NCBI GenBank assembly: GCA_033675545.1
Contig: JAWDGP010006571.1
Coordinates: forward strand, 35,653-99,652
Source of the DNA: Elysia crispata
Lineage: Eukaryota > Mollusca > Gastropoda > Plakobranchidae
Length of the DNA stretch: 64,000 nucleotides
Direction of reading: 5' to 3'
Both the position numbers and the translations under genes were made by a program. Shown here in pieces: positions 1-12,430 of the stretch; the first letter of the stretch is position 1, and each line of letters opens with the position of its first letter. Below the pieces are notes generated by a model. It ran no database searches. It was not told the DNA's origin and worked only from the letters and a program-made list of their open reading frames with translations.

Positions 1-3000
1 GTTATAGTTGTAGTTGTAATTGTAGTTGTACTTATACTTGTTGAAAGTTGTAGTTGTAGTTGTACTTTTTGTAGTTGTAGTTGTTATTGTACTTGTTATA
101 GTTGTAGTTGTACTTGTTGTAGTTGTAGTTCTAGTTGTTGTAGTTGAAGTTGTACTTGTTGTAGTTGTAGTTATACTTGTTGTAGTTGTAGTTGTACTTG
201 TTGTGATAAAGTTGTAGTTGTTGTATTTGTAGTTGTAGTTGTACTTTTTGTAGTTGTAGTTGTACTTGTTGTAGTTGTAATTGTACTTGTTGTAGTTGTA
301 GTTCTACTTGGTGTAGTTGTAGTTGTACTTGTTGTAGTTGTAGTTGTACTTGTACTTGTTGTAGTTGTAGTAGTGCTTGTACTATGTGTGGTTGTAGTTG
401 TAGTTGTACTTGTTGTAGTTGTATGTGTATTGTTGCAGTTCTAGTTATACCTTTACTTGTTATAGTTGTAGTTGTACTTGTTGTAGTTGTAAATGTACTT
501 GTACTTGTTGTATATGTAGTTGTACTTGTACTTGTTTTAGTTGTAGTTGTTATTGTACTTGTTGTAGTAGTAGTTGTACTTTTTGTAGTTAAAGTTGCAC
601 TAGCACTTGCACTTCTTGTAGGTGTAAGAATACTTATACTTGTTGTAGTTAGAGTTAAACTTGTTGTTCTTGTATTTTTACTTGTACTTCTTGTAGTTGT
701 AGTTGTAGTTGTAGTTGTTGTAATTGTTGTTATACTTGTTGGAGTAGTAGTTGTATTTGTACTTTTTGTAGTTGTAGTTGTATTTGTAATTGTTGCATTT
801 GTACTAATACTTGTACTTTGGTAGCTAAAGTTGTACTTGTTCTTGTTCTAGTTGTAGCTGTAGTTGTAATTGTAGTTGTACTTGTTGTAGTTAAAATTTT
901 ACTCCTACTTGTTGTACTCGTACTTATACTTCTTGTAATTGTAGTTGTACTTGTACTTGTTGTAGTTATACTTGTTATTGTAGTTGTACTTGTTGTAGTT
1001 GTAGTTGTACTTGTTGTTGTTGTATTTGTAGTTGTTATTGTACGTGTTGTAAATATAGTTGTAGTTGTACTTGTACTTGTACTTGTTGTAGTTGTGTTTG
1101 TACTTGTACTTGTTATAGTTGTAGTTGTACTTGTACTTATTGTAGTTGTAGTTGTACTTAATGTAGTTGTAGTTGTACTTGTTGTAGTTGTAGATGTACT
1201 TAATGTAATTGTAGTTGTACTTATTGTGATTTTACTTGTACTTGTACTTGTTGTACTTGTAGTTTTAACTGATGTAATTGTACTTGTATTTGTTGTAGTT
1301 GTAATTGTATTTGTTGTAGATATAGTTGAAGTTGAACTTCTTGTAGTTTTACTTGTACTTGGACTTTTGATAGCTGATGTTGTACTTGTACTTGTTGTAG
1401 TTACAGTTGTACTTGTTGTAGTTGTCGTTTTACTTGTTGTAGTTATAGTTGTACTTCTTGTAGTTGTAGTTGTACTTGATGTAGTTGTACTTGTATTTCT
1501 TGTAGTTTTAGTTGTACTTGTTGTAAATGTAGTTGTAGTTGTATTTTTTATTGTACTTGTAGTTGTAGTTGTACTTGTTGTATTTGTAATTGTTATTGTA
1601 CTTGTTTTAGTTATAGTTGTAGTTGTACTTGTAGTATTTGTAGTTGTAGATGTACCTTTTGTAGTTTAAGTTGTACTTGTACTTGTTGTTGTTGTAGTTG
1701 TAGTTGTACTTGTTGTAGTTGTAGGTGTACTTAATGTAGTTTTAGTTGTACTTTTTGTATTTGTGGTGGTAGTTGTACTTGTTGTAGTTGTTGTGGTAGT
1801 TGTACATGTTAAAGTTGTAGTTGTACTTGTACTTGTTCTAGTTGTAGTTGTACTTGTTGTATTTGTAGTTGTAGATGTTGTAATTGTAGTTGTACTTGTT
1901 CTTGTTGTAGTTGTAGTTGTGCTTGTTGTAGTGGTAGATGTAGTTGAACTTCTGCCAGTTGTACTTGTACTTGGACTTTTGGTAGCTGATGTTGAACTTG
2001 TACTTCTTGTGGTTATAGTTGTAGATTTTGTAGTTGTAGTTCTAATTGTAGTTGTACTGTTTTACTTTTAGTTGTACTTGTACTTTTTGTACTTGTACTT
2101 GTACTTGTTGTAGTTGTAATTGTACTAGTACTTGTGATAGTTGTAGTTGTAGTTGTACTTAATGTAGTTGTTGTTGTACTTAATGTAGTTGTAGTTGTAC
2201 CTGTTGTAGTTGTAATTATACCTGTTGTGGTTTTACTTGTACTTGAACTTGTTGTAGTTGTAGTTTTAGTTGTACTTGTTGTAGTTGTACTTCTACTTGT
2301 CGTAGTTGTAGTTGTACTTGTACTTGTTGTAGTTAAAGATGAATTTATACTTGTTGCAGTTGTAGTTGTATTTGTTGTAGTTATAAGTTCTGGTTGAACT
2401 TCGTGTAGTTGTACTTGTACTTGTACTTTTTATAGCTGATGTTGTACTTGTACTTGTTGTAGTTGTAGTTGTAATTGTAGTTGTACTTGTTGTAATAGTA
2501 GTTGGACATGTACTTGTTGTAGTTGTTGTTGTACTTGTTGTAGTTGTAGTTGTCACTTGTACTTCTTATAGATGTACTTGTAGATGTACTTGTTGTAGTT
2601 GTTAATGTATTTGTTGTAGTTGAAGTTGTAGTTGTACTTGTTGTAGATGTTGTTGTTATTGTACTTGTTGTAGTGTTATTTGTAGTTATACTTGTTGTAG
2701 TTGTAGTTGTACTTTTACTTGTTATAGTTGTAAATGTAGTTGTACTTGTTGTAGTTGTAATTGTTATTGTACTTGTTGTGATTGTAGTTGTAGTTGTACT
2801 TTATGAAGTATTAGTTGTACTTGTTGTAGTTGTACTTGTACTTAATGTAGGTTTAGTCGTACTTAATGTAGTTGTTGTGGTAGTTGTACTTGTTATAGTT
2901 TAAGTTCTACTTGTACTTGTTGTAGTTGTATTTGTATTTGTTGTAGTTGTAATTGTAATTGTTGTAGTTGTAGTTGAAGTTGAACTTGTTTTAGTTTTAT

Positions 3001-6000
3001 TTGTATTACTTGTTGGAGTTGTAGTTATATTAGTTTTAGTTTTACTTCTACTTGTCGTAGTTGTACTTGTACTTTTACTTGTTGTAGTTGTAGTTGTACT
3101 TAATGTATTTGCAGTTGTACTTGTTGTAGTTGTAGTTGTTCTTGTTGTAAGTGTAGTTGTACTTGTTGTTGTTGTAGTTGTATTTGTACTTGTACTTGTT
3201 GGAGTTGTAGTTGTACTTGTACCTGTTGTAATTGTAGTTTTATTTCTTATAGTTGTAGTTGTACTTCTTGTTGTTGTAGTTGTACTTGAACTTGTTAAAA
3301 ATATAGTTGAAGTTGTATTTGTTGTAGTTGTAGTTGTAGTTGTACTGTACTTGCTGTAGTTATAGTTGTATTTATTGTAGTTGTAGTTGTACTTGTAGTT
3401 ATAGTTGTCCTTGTAGTTGTAGTTGTACTTGAACTTGTTTTAGTTGTAATTGTACTTGTTGTAGTTGTAGTTGTACCTGTTGTAGTTGTAGTTGTACTTG
3501 TTGTAGTTGTAAGATAACTTGTACTAGTTGTAGTTGGAGTTAGACTTGTTGTATTTGTAGATGTACTTGCACTTGTACATGTTGTAGTTGTAGTTGTACT
3601 TGTTGCAGTTGTAATTGTACTTGTTGTAGTTGTAGTTGTACTTGTGGTAGTTGTACTTATTGTAGTTCTACTTGTACGTGTTGTAGTTATATTTGTACTT
3701 ATACTTGTACTTGTTGTATTTGTACTTGGTGTAGTTGTACTTTTACTTGTACTTGTTGTAGTTTTAGTTGTACTTGTTGTAGTTTTAGTTGTACATGTTG
3801 TAGTTGTAGTTGTATTTGTTGTATTTGTTTTAACTGTAATTGTCCTTTTTGTAGTTGTAATTGTACTTGGTAAAATTGTAGTTGTACTTGTACTTCACGT
3901 AGTTGTAGTTGTACTTGTTGTAGTTGTAGTTGTATATCTAGTTGTACTTGTTGTAGTTGTAGTTGTACTTGTAATTGTTGTAAATGTAGTTGTAGTTGTA
4001 CTTGTTGTAGTTTTAGTTGTACTTGTTGTAGTTGTAGTTGTAGTTGTACTTGTATTTGTTGTATATTTAAGTGTACATGTTGTATTTGTAGTTTTACGTG
4101 TACTTGTTGTAGTTGTAGTTGTACTTGTTGTATTTGTCTTTCTTATAGTTGTAGTTGTACTTGTACTTGCTTTAGATGTAGTTGTATTTGTTTTAGATGA
4201 AGTTATACTTGTTTTAATTGTAGTTGTATTTGTTGTAGTTATAGATATACTTGTTCTTGTTCTAGTTGTACTTGTACTTGTTGTAGTTCTAGTTGTACTT
4301 GTTGTAGTTGTAGTTATACTTGTTGTAGTTCTAGTTGTACTTCTTGTAGTTGTAGTTGTACTTCTTAATTTGTAGTTGTACCTATTGTAGTTGTATTTTT
4401 AATTGTTGTAGTTGTAGTTGTACATGTACTTGTTGTAGTTGCACTTGTTCTTGTTGTAGTTTTACTTTTTCTTTTGTAGTTGTACTTGTACTTGTTCCAG
4501 TTGTACTTGTACTTGTACTTGTTGTCGATGTAGTTGTAGTTGTATTTGTTTTAGTTGCAATTGTGCTGTTTGTAGTTGTAATTGTAATTGTTAAAGTTGT
4601 AGTTATACTTGTACTTCTTGTAGTTGTAGTTGTACTTGTTGTAGTTGAAATTATAGTTATAGTTGTAGTTGTTATAGTTGGTGTTATACTTGTTGTAGTA
4701 GTAGTTTTACTTGTACTTGTTGTAGTTTTCTTTGTACTTTTACTTGTTGTAGTTGTAAATGTACTTGTTGTAGTTGTACTTGTACTTTTACTTTTGTAAT
4801 TTTACTTGTACTTGTTGTAGTTGGAGTTAGACTTGTTGTTTTTGTAGATGTACTTGTACTTGTTGTAGTTGTAGCTGTAGTTGTAGTTGTACTTGTTGTA
4901 GTTGTAGTTGTACTTCTTGTAGTTGTACTTGTAGCTGTACTTGTTGTAGTTGTAGTTGTAGTTGTACTTGTTCTAGTTGTAGTTGTACTTGTACTTGTTG
5001 TAGTTGTAATTCTAGTTGTACTTGTTGTAGTTGTAGTTGTACTTGTATTTGTACTTGTTGTAGTTGTAGTTGTACTTCTTATAGTTGTAGGTGTACTTGT
5101 AGTTGTTGTAGTTGTAGTTGAAGTTGTACTTGTTATTGTTGTATTTGTAGGTGTACTTGTACTAGTTGTAGTTGCAGTTGTACTTATACTGGTTGTAGTT
5201 GTAGTTGTAGTTGTACTTGTTGTAGTTGTAGGTGTACTTGGACTTGTTGTAGGTGTATGTGTACTTGTTGTAGTTTTTGTAGTTGTACTTGTACTTGTTG
5301 TAGTTCTAGTTGTAGTTGTACTTATAGTTGTGCTTGTTGTAGTTGTAGTTGTACTTGTTGTTGTTGCAGTTGTACTTGTACTTGTTGTGGTTGTAATTCC
5401 ACTTTATGTAGTTGTAGTTCTGCTTGTTTTTGTTGTTGTACTTGTACTTGTACTTGTAGTTTTAGTTGTACATTTTGTAGTTTTAGTTGTACTTGTTTTA
5501 GTAGTAGTTGTAGTTGTAGTTGTTTTTGTTGTAGTTGTAGTTGTACTTGTTGTAGCTGTAGTTGTAGTTGTACTTGTTGTAGTTGTAGTTGTAAATGTAC
5601 TTGTTGTAGTTGTAGTTGTACTTGTACTTGTTGTAGTTGTAGTTGTTATACTTGTTGTAGTTGTAGTTGTAGTGGTACTTGTTGTAGTTGTACTTGTTGT
5701 AGTTGTACTTGTTGTAGTTCTAGTTGTAGTTATATTTTTGTAGTTGTAGTTGTAGTTGTACTTGTTGTAGTTGTAGTTGTAGTTATATTTTTGTAGTTGT
5801 AGTTGTACTTGTTGTAGTTGTAGTTGTACTTGTTAAGTTGTAGTTGTACTTGTTGTAGTTGTAGTTGTACTTGTTGTAATTGTATTTGTAGTTGTACTTG
5901 TTTGTAATTATAGTTGTAGTTGTACTTTTTTTAGTTGTAATTAAAGTTGTACTTGCTGTAGTTGCAGTTGTACTTGTTGTAGTTGTAGTTGTACTTGTAC

Positions 6001-9000
6001 TTGTTGTAGTTGTAGTTTTAGTTGTTGTAGTTGTAGTTGTAGTTGTTGTAGTTGTTGTTGTAGTTCTAGTTGTACTTGTTGTACTTGTACTTGTTGTAGT
6101 TGTAGTTGTACTTGTTGTAGTTGTAGTTTTATATTGTAGTTTTACTTGTTGTAGTTGTAGTTTTATATTGTAATTGTACTTGTTGTAGTTTTAGTTGTAC
6201 TTGTAATTGTTGTATTTGTACTTGTACTTATTGTAGTTGTAGTTGTACTTGGTGTAGTTGTAGTTGTACTTGATGTAGTTGTATTTGTACCGTTACTTGT
6301 TGTAGATGTACTTTTAGTTCTATATATTGTAGTTGTATTTGTCCTACATGTAGTTGCAGTTGTAGTTGTAGTTGTACTAGTTCTAGTTCTAGTTTTACTT
6401 GTTATAGTTTTAGGTGTACTTGTACTTGTTGTAGTTGTAGTTGTGGTTATACTTGTATTTAATGTATTATTAGTTGTAAATGTACTTGTTGTAGTTGTAG
6501 TTGTACTTGTACTTGTTGTATTTTTGTAGTTGTAGCTGTACTTGTTATAGTTGTAGATGTAGATGTACTTATTGTAGCTGTAGTTGAAGTTGAAGTTGTA
6601 CTTGTAGTTTTACTTGAAAATGTACTTGTTGTAGTAGTAGTTGTACTTGTTGTAGTTGTAGTTGTAAATGTACTTGTTGTACATGTAGTTGTAGTTTTAC
6701 TTCTTGTAGTTGTAGTTGTAGATGTAGTTGTAGTTGTACTTGTTGTAGTTGTAGTTGTAGTTGTACTTGTTGTTGTAGTTGTAGTTGTACTTGTACTTGT
6801 TGTAGTTGTAGTTGTACTTGTACTTGTTGTAGTTGTAGTTGTACTTGTTGTAGTTGTAGTTGTATTTGTACTTGTTGTAGTTGTAGTTGTAGTTGTACTT
6901 GTTGTAGTTGTAGTTGTACTTGTACTTGTTGTAGTTGTAGTTGTAGTTGTACTTGTTGTAGTTATAGTTGTAGTTGTACTTGTTGTAGTTGTAGTTGTAC
7001 TTGTACTTGTTGTTGTTGTAGTTGTAGTTGTACTTGTTGTAGTTGTAGTTCTACTTCTTGTAGTCGTAGTTGTAGTTGTACTTGTTGTAGTTGTAGTTGT
7101 AGTTGTACTTGTTGTAGTTGTAGTTGTAGTTGTACTTGTTGTCGTTGTAGTTGTAGTTGTACTTGTTGTAGTAGTATTTCTATTTGTACTTGTTGTATTT
7201 GTAGGTATACTTGTGGTTGTAATTGTACTCTTGCTTGTTGTAGTTGTAGTTGTACTCTTACTTGTTTTAGTTGTAGTTGTATATGTTGTAGTTGGATTTA
7301 TAGTTGTACTTGTTGTAGTTTTAGTTGTAGTGTACTTGTTGTAGTTGTAGTTCTACTTGTACTTGTTGTAGTTGTAGTTATATTTGAACGTGTTGTAGTT
7401 GCTTTTGTACTTGTTGTAGTTATAGTTATAGTTGTTGTTGTTATAGTTGTACTTGTTGTATTTGTAGCTGTACTTGTACTTGTTGTAGTTGTAGTTGTAC
7501 TTGTTGTAGTTTTTGTTATATATGTTGTAGTTGTAGTTGTAGTTGAATTTGTTGTATTTGTATTTGTCCTTGTACTTGTACTTGTTGTAGTTGTAGTTTT
7601 ACTTGTACTTGTTGTAGTTGTAGTTGTACTTGTTGTAGTTGTAAATGTAGTTGTAGTTGTTGTAGTTGTAGTTGTAGTTGTTGTAGTTGTAGTTGTAGTT
7701 GTAGTTGTACTTGTTGTAGTTGTAGTTGTACTTGTTGTAGTTGTAGTTGTACTTGTTTTAGTTGTAGTTGTACTTGTACTTGTTTTACTTGTAGTTCTGG
7801 TTGTACTTGTTGAAGTTGTAGTTGAAGTTGTACTTGTTAAAGTTGTAGTTGTACTTGTTGTAGTTTAAGTTGTACTTGTTGTAGTTGTAGTTGTACTTGT
7901 ACTTGTTGTAGTTGTACTTGTAGTTGTACTTGTTGTAGTTGTAGTTGTACTTGTACTTGTTGTAGTTGTAGTTGTACTTGTTGTAGTTGTATTTTTTGTA
8001 GTTGTACTTTTTGTAGTTGTAGTTGTACTTGTACTTGTTGTAGTTGAAGTTGTAGTTGTTGTAGTTGTGGTTGTACTTCTTTTAGTTGAAGTTGTACTTG
8101 TACTTGTTGTAGTTCTAGCTGTAGTTGTAGTTCTAGTTGTAGTTGTAGTTGTACTTGTTTTAGTTGTACTTATACTTTTACTTGTTGTAGTTGTATTTGT
8201 AGTTGTACTTGTACTTGTTGTAATTGTAATTGTAGTTGTAGTTGTAGTTGTACTTGTACTTGTTGTAGTTGTAGTTGTACTTGTACTTGTTGTAGTTGTA
8301 GTTGTACTTGTACTTTTCGTAGTCGTAGTTGTACTTGTTGTAGTTGTAGTTGTACTTGTACTTGTACTTGTTGTAGTTATAGTTGTACTTGTACTTGTTG
8401 TAGTTGTAATTTTACTTCTTGTAGGAGTAGTTGTAGCTATTCTTGTTATAGTTGTAGTTGTACTGTTGTAGTTGTAGTTGTACTTGTTGTAGTTGTAGTT
8501 ATAGTTGTACTTGTTGTTGTTGTAGTTGTATTTGTTGTAGTTGTAGTTGTACTTATACTTGTTGTAGTTGTAGTTGTATTTGTACTAGTTGTAGTTGTAG
8601 TTGTACTTGTTGTAGTTGTAGTTGTAGTTGTACTTGTTGTAGTTGTAGTTGTACTTGTATAGTTGTACTTGTATTTGTTGTAGTTGTAGTTGTAGTTTTA
8701 CTTGTTGTAGTTGTAGTTCTAGTTGTACTTGTTGTAGTTGTAGTTGTACTTGTTGTAGTTGTAGTTGTAGTTGTACTTGTTGTAGTTGTAGTTGTAAATA
8801 TACTTGTACTTGTTGTAGTTGTATTTGTACTTGTTGTAGTTGTAGTTCTACTTGTTTTAGTTATTGCTGTACTAGTACTTGTTTAAGTTGCTGTTGCAGT
8901 TGTACTTGTTCTAGTTGTATTTGTAATTGTACATGTTGTAGTTGTAGTTTTAGTTGTACTTGTTTTAGTTGTAGTTGTCCTTGTTGTAGTTGTAGTCTTA

Positions 9001-12000
9001 GATATACTTGTTGTAGTTGTAGTCGTCATTGTTGTTGTACTTGTTGTAGTTGTAGTTGTACTTGTAAACTTTTTAGTTCTACTTGTACTTTTTTAGTTGT
9101 AGTTATAATTTTACTTGTTGTTGTTGTAATTGTATTTGTTGTATTTGTAGTTGTAGTTGAACTCGTTGTAGGTGTAGTTGTACTTGTTGTTATTGTAGTT
9201 GTAGTTTTACTTATTGTAGTTGCAGTTGTTCTAGTTGTAGTTGTAGTTGTAAATGTACTTATTGTACTTTTAGTTGTAGTTGTACTTGTTATATGTGTAG
9301 ATGTTCTTGTACTTGATGTAGTTGTAGTTGTACTTGTTGTAGTTGTAGTTGTAGTTGTACTTGTACTTGTTGTAGTTGTAGTTGTACTTGTTATAGTTGT
9401 AGTTGTAGTTGCACTTGTTGTAGTTTTAGTTTTAGATTTACTTGTTGTAGTTGTAGTTGTAATTTTTGTAGTTGTAGTTTTAGTTTTACTTGTTGTACTT
9501 GTTGTTGAAGTTGCACTTGTTTAGTTGTAGTTGTACTTGTTCTAGTTGAAGTTGTACTTGTACTTGTTGTTGTTGTTGTAGTTGTACTTGTTGCAGTTTT
9601 AGATGTAGTTGTAGTTGTACTTGTTGTAGTTGTACTTGTACTTGGACTTGTTGTAGTTGTAGTTCTACTTGTTGTAGTTGTAGTTGTAGTTGTACTTGTA
9701 CTTGTTGTAGTTGTAGTTCTACTTGTTGTAGTTGTAGTTGTACTTGTTGCAGTTGTATTAGTACTTGTACTTGTTGTAGTTGTAGTTGCAGTTGTCCTTG
9801 TTGTAGTTGTAGTTGTAGTTGTACTTGTTGTAGTTGTAGTTGTACTTGTTGTAGTTGTAGTTGTACTTGTACTTGTTGTAGTTGTAGTTGTACTTGTTGT
9901 AGTTGTAGTTGTAGTTGTAGTTGTACTTGTTGTAGTTGTAGTTGTAGTTGTACGTGTTGTAGTTTTAGTTGTAGTTTTTCATGTACTTGTTGTACTTGTA
10001 GTTGTAGTTGTACTTATTGTAGTTGTAGTTGTACTTGTTGTAGTTTTAATTATATTTGTGCTTGTTGTAGTTGTAATTGTAGTTGAATTGTTGTAGTTGT
10101 AGTTGTAGTTGTTGTTGTTGTAGTTGTAGTTGTGGTTGTAATTGTACTTGTTGTAGTTGTAGTTGTAGTTTTACTTGTTGTAGTTGTAGTTGTACTTGTA
10201 CTTGTTGTAGTTGTAGTTTTACTTGTTGTAGTTGTAGTTGTACTTGTTGTAGTTGTATTTGTACTTGTACTTGTTGTAGTTGTAGTTGTACTTGTTGTAG
10301 TGTAGTTGTACTTGTTGTACTTGTACTTGTACTTGTTGTAGTTGTATTTCTACTTGTTGTAGTTGTTGTACTTGTTGTAGTTGTAGTTGTACTTGTACTT
10401 GTTGTAGTTGTACTAGTTCTAGTTGTAATTGTACTTGTTGTAGTTGTAGTTGTACTTGTTGTAGTTTTAGTTGTATTTGTTGAAGTTGTAGTTATAGTTG
10501 TACTTGTTGTAGTTGTAGTTGTACTTGTACTTGTTGTAGTTATAATGTATTTGTACTTGTTGTAGTTGTAGTTGTAGTTTTAGTTGTACTTGTTGTAGTT
10601 GTAGTTGTACTTGTTGTAGTTGTAGTTGTAGTTATACTTGTTGTAGTTGTAGTTGTACGTTTTGTAGTTGTAGTTGTAGTTCTACTTGTATTTGTTGTAG
10701 TTGTAGTTCTAGTTGTAGTTGTACTTGTACTTGTTGTAGTTATAGTTGTACTTGTTGTAGTTGTAGTTGTAGTTGTACTTGTTTTAGTTGTAGTATTTGT
10801 ACTTGTTGTCTGTGTAGTTTTACTTGTACTTGTACTTGTGGTAGCTGCTGTTGTACTTGTACTTGTTGTAGTTGTAGTTGTACTTGTTGTAGTTGTATTT
10901 GTAATTGTAGTTGTACTTCTTGTACTTTTAGTTGTACTTGTACTTGTTGTAGTTGTATTTGTACTTGCTGTAGTTGTAGTTGTAGTTGTACTTGTTGGAA
11001 TTGTAGTTCTAGTTGTAGTTGTACTGTAGTTGTACTTGTAGTTGTACTTGTTCTAGCTGTAGTTGTACTTGTACTTGTTGTAGTTGTAGTTGTTGTTGCA
11101 GTTGAGTTGTACTTGTAGTTGTTGTAATTGTAGTTGTCGTTGTTGAAGTGAAATGTGCTTGTTGTAGGTGAAGTTGTGCTTGTTGTAGTTGTAGTTGTAC
11201 TTTTACTTGTTGTAGTTGTATTTGTACTTGTTGTAGTGGTAGTTGTAGTTGTACTTGTTTTAGTTGTAGTTGTACTTTCAAATGTACTTGTTGTAGCTGT
11301 AGTTTTATTTGTTGTAGTTATAGTTTTAGTTGTATTTGTAGTAATACTTTTTGAAGTTTTAGTTATAGTTGTACTTGTACTTGTTGTAGTTGTAGTTGTA
11401 CTTGTACTTATGTAGTTGTAGTTGTACTTGTACTTGTTGTTCTTGTAGTTGTAGTTGTACTTGTACTTGTTGTAGTTGTAGTTGTAATTGTTGGAGCTTT
11501 AGTTGTACTTGAATTTGTACTTTTAGTTTTAGTTGTACTTGTTGCAGTTGTCGTTTATTTTGTATTTTTCTAGTCGTAGTTCCACTTGTTATAGTTGTAG
11601 TTCTACTTGTTGTAGTTGTACTTGTACTTGTACTTGTTGTACTTGTAGTTGTACTTGTAGTTGTACTTGTAGTTTTGCTTGTTGTAGTTTCAGTTGTTTT
11701 TGTTGTAGTTGTAGTTGTAGTTGTACTTGTTGTAGTTGTAGTTGTACTTGTTGTAGTTGTAGTAATACTTGTACATGTTATAGTTGTACTTGTATCTTTG
11801 TTGTAGTTGTAGTTGTCTTTGTACTTGTAGTTGTACTTGTTGTAGTTGTAGGTGTATTTGTTATAGTTGTAGTTGTACTTGTACTTGTTGTACTTGCAAA
11901 TGTACTTGTACTTAATGTAGTTTTAGTTGTTGTTGTACTTGTACTTGCAGCAGTTGTAGTTGTATTTGTATTTGTTGTACTTGTAGTTGTACTTGTACTT

Positions 12001-12430
12001 GTTGTAGTTGTAGTTGTACTTGTTGTAGTTGTAGTTGTACTTGTTGTAGTTGTAGTTGTACTTGTTGTAGTTGTAGTTGTACTTGTACTTGTTGTAGTTG
12101 TAGTTGTAGTTGTATTTGTTGTAGTTGTACTTGTTGTAGTTGTAAATGTAGTTGTACTTGTTGTAGTTGTATTTTTACTTGTACTTGTACTTTCTGTAGT
12201 TCGAGTTGTATTTGTTGTAGTTGTAGTTGTAGTTTTACTTGTTGTAGTTGTAGTTCTACTTTTTGTAGTTGTAGTTGTCCTTAAACTTGTATTTGTTGAA
12301 ATTGTAGTTGTACTTTTTTTAGTTGTAATTATTCTTGTTGTAGTTATAGTTGTACTTCTACTTCTCGTACTTGTAGTTGTACTCGTTAGAGTTGTAGTTT
12401 TATTTGTTGTAGATGTAGTTGTACTTGCAC
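1..12430 (+). repeat. Satellite segment 1: mixed divergence with small homogeneous patches
   Basis: This is the left part of the array. Most of it is moderately diverged, with TTA, ATT and TTC substitutions every few units. Cleaner 21/27-bp unit runs appear, for instance near 6,720-7,150 and 9,640-9,960. Only two copies of the GTTGGAGTTAGAC marker word (see the segment at 12,431-17,245) were seen here, near 3,533 and 4,820. A TCGATGTAG...TTGCAATTG block near 4,526-4,565 matches blocks far to the right (for example 50,563 and 52,416). No gene or other element is visible. Confidence 0.85.
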